Shown in pieces: positions 34,991 through 42,333 of a DNA stretch of 64,000 nucleotides. The DNA is from Pseudogulbenkiania sp. MAI-1. Its GTDB lineage: Bacteria; Pseudomonadota; Gammaproteobacteria; Burkholderiales; Chromobacteriaceae. Position 1 is the first letter of the stretch, and every line of letters starts with the position of its first letter. The translations under genes and the position numbers were made by a program. The notes under the pieces were generated by a model, which saw only the letters and a list, made by a program, of their open reading frames with translations, was not told where the DNA came from and did not search any database. The stretch lies in assembly GCF_000527175.1 (NCBI RefSeq), contig NZ_AZUR01000001.1, positions 3,869,001-3,933,000 on the forward strand. Direction: 5' to 3'.

Positions 34991-35419
34991 TCACTCGATG
35001 GTCAGCCGGCGCGTACTGCTACCTTCCTTCTTCGGCAGCGTCAGTTCCAGCACGCCATCGGTATAGCGAGCCGTCGCCGCCGCTTCGTCCACGTCCTGCG
35101 CCAGTTGGAAGCTACGCGACATCTGGCCGTAGTAGCGCTCGGAACGCAGTACCCTTTCCCCTTCTTTGGTTTCCGATTCCTTCTTCACCTCGGCCGAAAT
35201 CTGCACCCGGCCACCATCGATCTGCACGCTGATGTCTTCCTTCTTCACACCGGGAATCTCGGCGTGAATCGTATACTCCTTGTCGCCTTCCTTGACGTCG
35301 AGCTTGATGCCGCCCACGAGGTCGGCACCCGTGTCGAAGCCGAAGGGACGCACGAAGAAGCCCTTGAACATGTCGTCGAGCAAGGGCTCAAGACTGGTGC
35401 GACGAATCAAGTCTCTCAT
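34991..35419 (-). CDS. Hsp20/alpha-crystallin small heat-shock protein
   Basis: 142 residues. The alpha-crystallin domain spans about residues 40-140 (YTIHAEIPGVKKEDISVQI ... ARYTDGVLELTLPKKEG), and the tail ends RRLTIE. It is an ATP-independent holdase for unfolding proteins. A Shine-Dalgarno AAGGAG precedes the ATG by 8 nt. A sigma-32-like promoter and a leader hairpin lie upstream, so heat induction is expected. Confidence 0.95.
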   Translation of the reverse strand: MRDLIRRTSLEPLLDDMFKGFFVRPFGFDTGADLVGGIKLDVKEGDKEYTIHAEIPGVKKEDISVQIDGGRVQISAEVKKESETKEGERVLRSERYYGQMSRSFQLAQDVDEAAATARYTDGVLELTLPKKEGSSTRRLTIE

Positions 35420-35490
35420 GGCAGTACTCCTTCAGTCAGTTTGAATCAACAACCACTTTTCTACCGAAAAAACCGGTAGCTTCACCCTTG

Positions 35491-35519
35491 AAATAGGCCG
35501 CCATCACTGAATTTTCAAG
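35491..35519 (-). promoter_or_regulatory. Candidate sigma-32 promoter of hsp20
   Basis: Minus strand: -35 CTTGAA (35519-35514), 15-nt spacer, -10 GCCTATTT (35498-35491; 6 of 8 to CCCCATTT). The leader of about 60 nt begins with a hairpin, CTACCG/CGGTAG around a T-run (35461-35479). Confidence 0.55.
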
Positions 35520-35624
35520 GACTTGAGCGATGCCGTTTTGACGCAGCGCAAAGGCCCGCCCCATCTTGGCAGACAGCCGATTTCGCCCTACCCTGAAGCC
35601 CTTTGTACAGCCCGAACAGAACCG

Positions 35625-36107
35625 ATGAGCAAGGACAAGACCCCGGTCACGCAGGCGGTGCGCGTGCTGCGCGAACATGGCGTGGCGTTTACCCCCCACC
35701 TCTACGCCTACGAGGAAAAGGGCGGCACCACGGTGTCGGCGCGCGAGCTGGGCGTGGACGAACATTGCGTGATCAAGACCCTGGTGATGGAAGACGAACA
35801 GAAGAAGCCGCTGATCGTGCTGATGCACGGCGACCGCGAGGTCGGCACCGGCATGCTGGCCAAACAGATCGGCGTGAAGAAGGTCAGCCCCTGCGACCCG
35901 AAAACCGCCGACAAACACAGCGGCTACCAGGTCGGCGGCACCAGCCCGTTCGGCACGCGCCACGCCATGCCGGTATACATGGAGGCCAGCATCGCCGAAC
36001 TCGGCACGATCTACATCAACGGCGGCAAGCGCGGCTTCCTGGTGGCGATCAGCCCGGCCGACCTGCTGCGCGTGCTGAAACCGACGCTGGTCAACGCCGC
36101 GGCGTAA
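35625..36107 (+). CDS. ybaK: YbaK/EbsC-type Cys-tRNA(Pro)/Cys-tRNA(Cys) deacylase
   Basis: 160 residues from MSKDKTPVTQAVRVL. The single YbaK domain contains KTLVMEDEQKKPLIVLMHGD, VSPCDPKTADKHSGYQVGG and SPFGTRHAMPVYME with the conserved catalytic-site Lys (YbaK K46 equivalent) near VIKTLV. It clears mischarged Cys-tRNA(Pro) in trans after ProRS error. The longer open frame upstream is not conserved. It is followed by a bidirectional terminator. Confidence 0.9.
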   Translation: MSKDKTPVTQAVRVLREHGVAFTPHLYAYEEKGGTTVSARELGVDEHCVIKTLVMEDEQKKPLIVLMHGDREVGTGMLAKQIGVKKVSPCDPKTADKHSGYQVGGTSPFGTRHAMPVYMEASIAELGTIYINGGKRGFLVAISPADLLRVLKPTLVNAAA

Positions 36108-36116
36108 AGCGGCCGT

Positions 36117-36147
36117 AAAAAAGCCGGCGCGTCACGGCGCCGGCTTT
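36117..36147 (-). terminator. Intrinsic terminator between ybaK and ftrD
   Basis: An 11-bp stem (36120-36130 with 36137-36147), 6-nt loop. On the minus strand it is followed by six T, so it ends the ftrABCD transcript after the 138-bp repeat; on the plus strand only TTT follows. Confidence 0.75.
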
Positions 36148-36172
36148 GTGGCAGGTCATTCCCCCCTCGGAG

Positions 36173-36310
36173 CCTATCCTAGTAGGCAAGCGAGCCAAAG
36201 CAGGTTGAGCGCCGCCAGCGCACAGGAACCGGAATGGACACATGGTCCATGAGGATTCCGCGCACTGCCGGCGCTCAAGATGCGAAGGCGCAGCCGCCTA
36301 ATGGGATAGG
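36173..36310 (-). repeat. 138-bp palindromic repeat, copy 1 (3' of ftrD)
   Basis: Terminal 15-bp inverted repeats (36173-36187 and 36296-36310) with two mismatches, an inner perfect 9-bp arm pair (36206-36214 and 36269-36277), and a nested hairpin near the centre. About 91% identical over the full length (13 differences) to 61713-61850. Read on the minus strand it starts 3 nt after the ftrD stop and is followed 25 nt later by a terminator. No credible coding frame. Confidence 0.85.
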
Positions 36311-36313
36311 CAC

Positions 36314-37711
36314 TCACCACCACCAGAACATCCAGCCCCAGGAAGCGTCCACCCAGGCCAGCGCCGCGACGAACGGCAGCAGCGCCGCCAGTACGCGCAG
36401 CCCGGCGGCCCAGCGCCGCGCGATACGCACCGCCAGCCACAGCGACCACAGGTTGGCCGCCGCCAACAGCAGCAGGCGGAAGTCGTTGACCCAGAACACC
36501 GGCACCCCTTCGTTCTTGAGCAGCGTCACCGTCAGCGCCGACAGGCCGAGGAACACGCCGCAGCCGGCAAGCGGGATCAGCGCCTGCGCCAGGTGGTGGA
36601 AGCGCTGGCGCCGCCACGGGCCGGCCAGCCGCACCGCCAGCGCCAACAGCACGCTGATCACCGCGCCCATGACCAGCGCGGTAGCGAACACGTAGCCCAG
36701 CAGCAGGGCGCCGTCGAGCCAGGAGAAGCTGTCGTTCAGCTCCGGGTAATGGGTCAAGAGCCACCACGGCGCGTTGCTCTCGAACGGCCACCAGACGTCG
36801 CGTTCGATCAGCCACTCCGCCGCCGCCTGCTTCAGCGTGACGAACCAGGGGCTCGCGCTCCAGTGGAAGGCGCCGATCGCCACACCGAGCAGGCCGTAGA
36901 CGATCAGCAGCGTCTGCCAGCCGTCGGCCTCACGCTCGGCCACCTCGACCACTTCCTCGCTGGGCGAGCGCAGCGCCAGCGTCACCGCGTCGCGGTGGCT
37001 GCTGCAGCGCCCGCACATGTGGCAGCCGCTGCCACCCTTCATGTGGCGGATCGGCTGCAGCGGGGCACAGTCCACCGCCTGGATGCGGATCACGCTCTTG
37101 TTGGCGATCGACGCCTGCCAGGCGTCCTCCTGCACCTTGAAGTGCAGCGGCGCGAGCTTGGACAGCAAGCCGAACACGCCGTTGACCGGGCACAGGTAGC
37201 GGCACCAGGCGCGCTTGCCGCGGGTGTAGACGAAGCCCACCGCCACCGCCGCCACGGTCGAGCCACCCAGCACCAGAAGCGCCGCCTTGGGGTACTGGTA
37301 GACGCTGACCAGCTGGCCGTACACCGTGGTCAGCACGAAAGCGACGAAGGGCCAGCCGCCCCAGCGCATCCAGCGCGGGATCGGCCGGCCCAGTCCCTTC
37401 TTCGCCGCCCATTCAGATAGCGCCCCTTCCGGACACAGCACACCGCACCAGACGCGGCCGAACAGCACCATGCTGAGCAGCACGAACGGCCACCAGATGC
37501 CCCAGAACACGAACTGGGCGAAGATGGTCAGGTCGTCGAACAGGCGCGCCGTGTCCGGCGGCAGCGGCAGGCAGGCCGGCACCACCAGCAGGAAGGCGTA
37601 GACCAGCACCACCGCCCACTGCAGTCCCTGCAGCAGGCGGCCGTGATCGCGCAGCCAGTCGCCGGTGCGCGCCAACAGGCGGTTCACGCCGCCGACTGCT
37701 GTTGCCGCCAT
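36314..37711 (-). CDS. ftrD: FtrD-like 4Fe-4S membrane protein of a ferrous-iron uptake system
   Basis: 465 residues from MAATAVGGVNR, overlapping ftrC by 28 nt. The NapH/RdxA-like N-terminal half has two CxxxCP motifs in transmembrane context (CGVLCPEGALSEW and CRYLCPVNGVFG). A CHMCGRC cluster is near residue 235, and several further helices make a C-terminal half of about 190 residues. In Bordetella and Brucella FtrD is proposed to recycle electrons for the FtrB/FtrC oxidase-permease step. The open frame extends much further upstream but overlaps ftrC entirely. Confidence 0.87.
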   Translation of the reverse strand: MAATAVGGVNRLLARTGDWLRDHGRLLQGLQWAVVLVYAFLLVVPACLPLPPDTARLFDDLTIFAQFVFWGIWWPFVLLSMVLFGRVWCGVLCPEGALSEWAAKKGLGRPIPRWMRWGGWPFVAFVLTTVYGQLVSVYQYPKAALLVLGGSTVAAVAVGFVYTRGKRAWCRYLCPVNGVFGLLSKLAPLHFKVQEDAWQASIANKSVIRIQAVDCAPLQPIRHMKGGSGCHMCGRCSSHRDAVTLALRSPSEEVVEVAEREADGWQTLLIVYGLLGVAIGAFHWSASPWFVTLKQAAAEWLIERDVWWPFESNAPWWLLTHYPELNDSFSWLDGALLLGYVFATALVMGAVISVLLALAVRLAGPWRRQRFHHLAQALIPLAGCGVFLGLSALTVTLLKNEGVPVFWVNDFRLLLLAAANLWSLWLAVRIARRWAAGLRVLAALLPFVAALAWVDASWGWMFWWW

Positions 37712-38505
37712 CTCATCAACCCCGTCACCAGCAGCCAGAACATGCCGTAGGCCAGCAGGCTCATCAGTGCCGGATGCGCACGGTAGCCGGTCAGCGCCGC
37801 CACCACGCCCCCCAGCGGCGACATGTCGTCGAGCAGCGCCGAGCTGTCCCACAGCGGGTCGACCAGCGCCGGCAGGTAGTCCATCGAGATCAGGTGCTCG
37901 ACGCCGCTCATGAACAGCGCCGCCGCCAGCAATAGCAGCATGACTTCGGTCACGCGGAAGAACAGCCGCCATGACAGGAAGCGCCCGCCCAGTTGCAGCA
38001 GGAAGAAAGTCAGGAGAGCCAGCAGGAAGCCGGCCAGCGCCGCTCCGCCCATCGACAACAGTGTGCTGCCGTCGGCGCCGGCCAGCATGCCGTACAGGAA
38101 CACCACGGTTTCGCTGCCCTCGCGCGCCACGGCGATGGCGGTCAGCGTCAGCACGCCCCACCAGTTGTTGCGCGCGGCGTTGTCGGCCAGCCCGCTTTCC
38201 AGTTCCTTCTTCAGCGTGCGGCCGTGCTCGCGCATCCACAGCACCATGTGCACGATCAGCGCGGAGGCGCTGAACACCATCGCGGTCTGGAAGATGTCCT
38301 GGGCGCCACTGAACAGTTCGGCGGCCCCGAACAGCCCCAGCGCCAGCACGATGGCGCACAGCAAGCCGGCCAGCACGCCGCCCCACAGGTAGCGCTTGCC
38401 GCGCGCCGCCGCCGCACCGTGATTATTCAGCCAGGCGTAGAGGATGCCGATGACCAGCATGGCCTCGACGCTCTCGCGCCAGACGATGAACAGTACCTGT
38501 CCCAT
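37684..38505 (-). CDS. ftrC: FtrC, FTR1-family iron permease
   Basis: 273 residues with seven hydrophobic segments. Two REXXE iron-binding motifs are visible: RESVE at residues 10-14 in the first helix and REGSE in the fourth (AVAREGSETVVFLYGML). It moves iron across the inner membrane with FtrA, FtrB and FtrD. It follows ftrB by about 24 nt and overlaps ftrD by 28 nt. Confidence 0.93.
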   Translation of the reverse strand: MGQVLFIVWRESVEAMLVIGILYAWLNNHGAAAARGKRYLWGGVLAGLLCAIVLALGLFGAAELFSGAQDIFQTAMVFSASALIVHMVLWMREHGRTLKKELESGLADNAARNNWWGVLTLTAIAVAREGSETVVFLYGMLAGADGSTLLSMGGAALAGFLLALLTFFLLQLGGRFLSWRLFFRVTEVMLLLLAAALFMSGVEHLISMDYLPALVDPLWDSSALLDDMSPLGGVVAALTGYRAHPALMSLLAYGMFWLLVTGLMRWRQQQSAA

Positions 38506-38529
38506 GGTTGTTACCTCCCGCCCTCGGGC

Positions 38530-38862
38530 TTACTTGGCCACGATCACGCCTTGCGCCGTGGCCATGTGGAATTCGTCGAAGAACTTGTACTCGCCGGGAC
38601 TCAAGGGATGGACCACCACGAAGGACTCGACGCCAGGGCCCAGCACCTTCTCCTTGCGCAGCTGGATGCTCTCGAACTCCACCGGGGTCTTGCCGGAGTT
38701 GATCAGCTCGATCTTGAACTTCTTGCCGGCGGCCACCTGCAGCCGGGCGGGATTGAGCTTGCCGTCCTTGAGTTCGAGGCGGTAGACCGGCAGGTCTTCG
38801 GCCCAGACGCTGGCCGAAGCCAGCAGCAAGGCCCACACCATCAACCATGCTCGCATCATCAA
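38530..38862 (-). CDS. ftrB: FtrB, periplasmic cupredoxin-like protein
   Basis: 110 residues with a signal peptide (cleavage after SVWA, about residue 21). A cupredoxin-like beta sandwich follows, ending SPGEYKFFDEFHMATAQGVIVAK. The family is proposed to oxidise ferrous iron delivered by FtrA before entry through FtrC. The gene lies between ftrA and ftrC on the same strand. Confidence 0.88.
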   Translation of the reverse strand: MMMRAWLMVWALLLASASVWAEDLPVYRLELKDGKLNPARLQVAAGKKFKIELINSGKTPVEFESIQLRKEKVLGPGVESFVVVHPLSPGEYKFFDEFHMATAQGVIVAK

Positions 38863-38936
38863 ACGCTCCTGCTAGAAAGGGAAAAAGCGCCGCAGTGATC
38901 CTGCGACGCTGTCGGTCGTATCATCGGGTCGGAGGC

Positions 38937-39482
38937 TTAGTAACCGCCTTTTTTACCGGTGCCGGCATAGCTGAACTCGTAGTTCACCTCGAACGGCTTG
39001 AACCAGGCGCCGACACCGGTTTCCTTGTCGGTGTGGCGGCCGAAGTGGGCGTGCTCGTTGGCGCCCGGCGCCTGGATGATGTATTTGAGCTTGTACTTGC
39101 CCGGCCCCATCAGCTTGACGTTGTCGCCGTAGTGCGGACCGTCGGATGCCACCATCGGCATGAAGTCGCCCTTGATGGTCTCAGTGCTGCCGACCTTGCT
39201 GATCTCGTACTTGATCATCAGGTACGGCATCCAGTCGCCTTCGGCGAAGCCGTTCGGGTTGTTCTTGACGGCGTGGATGTCGGCCTCGATGTGCACGTCG
39301 GACTCGGAGGCCTTGCGCATCATGCCTTCCGGCTCCATCTTCACCGGCTGCAAGTAGACGGCGGCAATTTCCATGCCGTTCTTGATCTGCGGTTTGCCGA
39401 TCGGGTATTCGGCGGCGAGGGCGGACGAGGCGGCGGCGACACCGGCAAGGGCCAGCGCAATTTGGCTCAGACGACGGATCAT
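38937..39482 (-). CDS. ftrA: FtrA/P19-type periplasmic iron-binding protein
   Basis: 181 residues with a signal peptide ending SALAA (about residue 24). The mature domain is of the P19/Tp34 family: KNGMEIAAVYLQPVKMEP, ESDVHIEADIHAVKNNPNGF, WMPYLMIKYEI and HAHFGRHTDKETGVGAWF, the His/Met-rich segments that bind Cu and Fe. It is the first gene of ftrABCD and has a Fur-type promoter. Confidence 0.92.
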   Translation of the reverse strand: MIRRLSQIALALAGVAAASSALAAEYPIGKPQIKNGMEIAAVYLQPVKMEPEGMMRKASESDVHIEADIHAVKNNPNGFAEGDWMPYLMIKYEISKVGSTETIKGDFMPMVASDGPHYGDNVKLMGPGKYKLKYIIQAPGANEHAHFGRHTDKETGVGAWFKPFEVNYEFSYAGTGKKGGY

Positions 39483-39549
39483 TCGGTTCTCCCAAAAAAG
39501 GATGGCGTGCCGCCTGCATCAGGCCAGCACCGATCAATTAACGGGAGTC

Positions 39550-39597
39550 ATTATCATTCCGAACGGCATCTTATGCAATAGATGAGAATGAATTTCA
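39550..39597 (-). promoter_or_regulatory. Fur-regulated promoter of ftrABCD
   Basis: Minus strand: -35 TTGCAT (39578-39573), 17-nt spacer, -10 GATAAT (39555-39550). A Fur-like box TGAGAATGAATTTCA (39583-39597) matches 11 of 14 positions of the 7-1-7 consensus. A second partial box (AATGATAATGA, 39547-39557) overlaps the -10. This suggests repression by Fur when iron is plentiful. Confidence 0.65.
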
Positions 39598-39609
39598 TAT
39601 TGATCTAGA

Positions 39610-40860
39610 TCAACGCGTTGATCCTGCCAGCGCCACGTTGCGCGCCAGGCGACGACGGAAGGCGGTGCGGAACATGAAGCCCCACGTCAGGAAGAACGCC
39701 ATGGTCAGCGCCAGCGTCAGCGGGCTGTCCCACACCAAGGGCGCAATCGCACCGGCCACCAGGCTCGACAGCATGGTCTGGCTGAAGCCCTGCAGCGACG
39801 ACACCGTGCCGCGCAGTTCGGGAAACTGGTCCATCAGGTTGAGCGTGATCGACGGCGCCACCAGCGACATGCCGGTGGTGTAGATCATCAAGGGCGCCAG
39901 GTTCCAGAACAGGGCGGGCGGGAACAGCAGGTTGTAGAGCAGGTTCCACGCCAGCGCCGCGAACATCACGCCGTAACCCAGGTTGACGATCTGGCGCGCA
40001 TCGCGCCGCCCGGCCAGGCGTCCGGACAGGAAGGCACCGAACATGATGCCGCCCACCGCCGGGCCGAACATCCACAGGAACTGTTCCGGCCCGAGCCCCA
40101 GGTGCTGCATCAGGAACACCGGTGCCGCCGGGATGTAGACGAAGAAACCGGCGAAGTTGAACGCCACCGCCGCCGCCAGCAACTGGAACTCACGCTTGCG
40201 TCCGACCTGGACGTAATTGGCCAACAGCGTGCCCAGGTGCAGGCGCTGGCGGCGCTCGTGGGCGTGCGTCTCGGGCAGCGAGAACCAACTGATGACGAAC
40301 AGGCCGAAGCCGATCAGTGCCATGAACACGAAGATCGCATGCCAGCCGAAGGCGCCGAACAGCCAGCCCCCCACCACCGGCGCGATCGCCGGCGACAGCG
40401 AAAACAGCATGGTCACCTGCGACATCATGCGCTGGGCCTCGGCGCCGTCGAAACGGTCGCGGATGATCGCGCGTCCCACCACCAGTCCGGCCCCGCCGCA
40501 CAGCCCCTGCAGGCCGCGGAAGATCAACAGGGTGGTCAGGTTGTCGGCCAGCGCGCAGCCAACCGAGGCCAAGCCAAACAACAGGGTCGTCACCAGCACC
40601 ACCGGGCGCCGCCCCACCGCGTCGGAAATCGAACCGTGCCACAGCATCATCATGCCGTAGCAGAACAGGTAGACAGTCAGCGCCTGCTGGATCTCGACCG
40701 GCCCCGCGCCGAGCGAGGCGCCGATCGCGCGCATCGCCGGCAGGAAGGTGTCGATGGAGAACGGGCCGAGCGTGGCCAGCAAGGCCAGCACCAGGGCCAG
40801 GCCGCGCGACCGCGTGGCGGTCTGCGCCGTGACTATCTGTGTAGGTATCAAGTGTTGCAT
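39610..40860 (-). CDS. Bcr/CflA-family multidrug efflux MFS transporter
   Basis: 416 residues with 12 membrane segments. The family motif A loop WHGSISDAVGRRPVVL lies between TM2 and TM3, and motif C is SPAIAPVVGGWLFGAFGWHAIF. The Bcr/CflA group exports bicyclomycin, chloramphenicol or other compounds by proton antiport; the actual substrate is unknown. It lies upstream of the ftrA promoter on the same strand. Confidence 0.9.
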   Translation of the reverse strand: MQHLIPTQIVTAQTATRSRGLALVLALLATLGPFSIDTFLPAMRAIGASLGAGPVEIQQALTVYLFCYGMMMLWHGSISDAVGRRPVVLVTTLLFGLASVGCALADNLTTLLIFRGLQGLCGGAGLVVGRAIIRDRFDGAEAQRMMSQVTMLFSLSPAIAPVVGGWLFGAFGWHAIFVFMALIGFGLFVISWFSLPETHAHERRQRLHLGTLLANYVQVGRKREFQLLAAAVAFNFAGFFVYIPAAPVFLMQHLGLGPEQFLWMFGPAVGGIMFGAFLSGRLAGRRDARQIVNLGYGVMFAALAWNLLYNLLFPPALFWNLAPLMIYTTGMSLVAPSITLNLMDQFPELRGTVSSLQGFSQTMLSSLVAGAIAPLVWDSPLTLALTMAFFLTWGFMFRTAFRRRLARNVALAGSTR

Positions 40861-40959
40861 TCCAAATTGAAGTGGCCGTGCCTGCCATCATGGCGGCGGC
40901 TTGGCCCCGGCCGGCCAATTGGGTCACAATAGCCGTCCACCAACAAGGGGGAGACCCGT

Positions 40960-41310
40960 ATGATTCGCCTCTACCACAACCCGCGCTGCTCCAAATCGCG
41001 CGAGGCGCTCAAGCTGCTGCAGGACGCCGGCGCCGACGTCGAGATCGTCGAGTACCTGAAAACCCCGCCCAGCGCCGAGGAACTCGACCGGCTGCTGACG
41101 CTGCTGGACCTCGAACCGCGCGCGCTGATGCGCCAGAAAGAAGAAGAATATCAGGCGCTGCACCTGGACGACGTCACGCTGGAACGCCGTCACCTGATCG
41201 CCGCCATGGTCGACCATCCCCGGCTGATCGAGCGCCCCATCGCCGTAGAGGGCGATCAGGTCGTGGTCGGCCGGCCGCCGGAGCGGGTGCTGGCGCTGCT
41301 GGGCAAGTGA
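40960..41310 (+). CDS. arsC: ArsC-family arsenate reductase (glutaredoxin-dependent)
   Basis: 116 residues. The redox Cys is C10 in HNPRCSKSREAL. The arginine-rich substrate-binding region near LERRHLIAAMVDHPRLIERP is present. It reduces arsenate to arsenite with glutathione/glutaredoxin. No arsB or arsR is nearby, so it may act in general redox or Spx/YffB-like roles. It precedes the MarR regulator by 60 bp. Confidence 0.88.
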   Translation: MIRLYHNPRCSKSREALKLLQDAGADVEIVEYLKTPPSAEELDRLLTLLDLEPRALMRQKEEEYQALHLDDVTLERRHLIAAMVDHPRLIERPIAVEGDQVVVGRPPERVLALLGK

Positions 41311-41334
41311 AGGCGGACACCGGCAGAAAGTTTT

Positions 41335-41364
41335 TTGCGAAATAGTAACACAAGTTACTATAAT
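41335..41364 (+). promoter_or_regulatory. Promoter of the marR-type gene with a palindromic operator
   Basis: -35 TTGCGA (41335-41340), 18-nt spacer, perfect -10 TATAAT (41359-41364). A perfect 8-bp inverted repeat ATAGTAAC-ACAA-GTTACTAT (41342-41361) fills the spacer and overlaps the -10, the classic layout for MarR-family autorepression. The start codon follows 7 nt after the -10. Confidence 0.75.
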
Positions 41365-41370
41365 CGAGCC

Positions 41371-41865
41371 ATGAACAAATCCTTCCACCAGCTCGAGCAG
41401 GCGATAGACCGCGTCGAGAGCCGCTTTCCCGGCGTGCCGCGCCAGGAGGTGATCCTCACCCGGCTCTATTACCACATCATGCCACGGCTCAGCGCCTACC
41501 TGAACGAGACGCTGAAGGAATACGGCATCCACGAGTCGGTGTGGATGGCGCTGATGACGATGTATGCCCGCCCCGAGCAGGTGCTGTACCCCTCGGACAT
41601 CAGCGACACGCTGGACTCCTCGCGTACCAACGCCACCCGCATCTCGGACGAGTTGGTCAGAAATGGCTGGGCGCAGCGCCTGCCCTGCGCCGAGGACCGC
41701 CGCAAGATCCGGCTGGAGTTGACCGAGGAAGGCGTCCGCTTCGTCGAGCAGGTCATGCCGGTGGCGCGCGAGCGCAACCGCGCGCTGTGGGCCGACTTCA
41801 GCGCGGAAGAGAAAGCGCTGCTGGAAGGCCTGTTGCGCAAGCTGCTCGCCCGCCTCGGCGGCTGA
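41371..41865 (+). CDS. MarR-family regulator, EmrR/MprA-like
   Basis: 164 residues from MNKSFHQLEQ. The winged-helix DNA-binding domain contains PSDISDTLDSSRTNATRISDELVRNGWAQRLPCAEDRRKIRLELTEEG, very close to the EmrR signature. EmrR represses multidrug pumps and responds to hydrophobic ligands. No emrAB genes are adjacent; the nearest pump is the divergent Bcr-type gene 500 bp away. Autoregulation is suggested by the operator in its promoter. The ATG is only 7 nt past the -10, so the mRNA is nearly leaderless. Confidence 0.88.
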   Translation: MNKSFHQLEQAIDRVESRFPGVPRQEVILTRLYYHIMPRLSAYLNETLKEYGIHESVWMALMTMYARPEQVLYPSDISDTLDSSRTNATRISDELVRNGWAQRLPCAEDRRKIRLELTEEGVRFVEQVMPVARERNRALWADFSAEEKALLEGLLRKLLARLGG

Positions 41866-41904
41866 GCAAGAATCGGTCTGGCCGGCTTAAATGTGAACCT
41901 TGCC

Positions 41905-42333
41905 CTACAGCTGGCAGGTTTTCTTGCCGTCGTCCCCCGTTTTGCACAGCTTGATGTTGCCGTCCTGGTCCAGCGTCAGCGTGGCGTCGCCGATCCAGCT
42001 CTTGCCGGCCTTGGGCGACGCCTGCAACTGGAACTCGCCCTCGTCGGTGTTCCTGGCGGAGGCCGAGAACGCGATGTCGTAGAACTCGGTGCCGGTGACC
42101 GGCAGGCTCGGCCAGGCGCTGGACGATTGCTTGAACGTGCCTTTCTCGGCGTACCAGCGCTCGAGGAAGTGGGCGTTGTCGAGCAGCGCGGCACGCGCCT
42201 CGCTCTGGCGCGCGCGGATCACGTGCTCGCGGTACGACGGCAGCGCCAGCGAGGCCAGGATGCCCACCACCGCCAGCGCGATCATCAGTTCGATCAGGGT
42301 GAAGCCGCGGCTTCTTCCCACCTTGCACTCCAT
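41905..42333 (-). CDS. Type IV pilin PilE/ComP-like minor pilin
   Basis: 142 residues from the ATG overlapping the pilY1 stop. The prepilin peptidase site is GFTLIELMIALAVVGILASLALP (Glu at +5), followed by a pilin globular domain. The C-terminal D-region is CKTGDDGKKTC, the disulfide loop of pilins. It is the last gene of the fimT-pilVWX-pilY1 operon and probably primes or modifies pilus assembly rather than being the major pilin. Confidence 0.85.
   Translation of the reverse strand: MECKVGRSRGFTLIELMIALAVVGILASLALPSYREHVIRARQSEARAALLDNAHFLERWYAEKGTFKQSSSAWPSLPVTGTEFYDIAFSASARNTDEGEFQLQASPKAGKSWIGDATLTLDQDGNIKLCKTGDDGKKTCQL

Noticed and set aside
36234..36695. Open frames crossing the 138-bp repeat
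   Set aside because: Frames on both strands are open within the two repeat copies, but they fuse to unrelated downstream sequence and have no start context. I treat the element as non-coding.
37712..38386. Upstream extension of ftrD to 690 codons
   Set aside because: It covers most of ftrC in another frame. The ATG at 37711 matches the family N-terminus and gives a small overlap.
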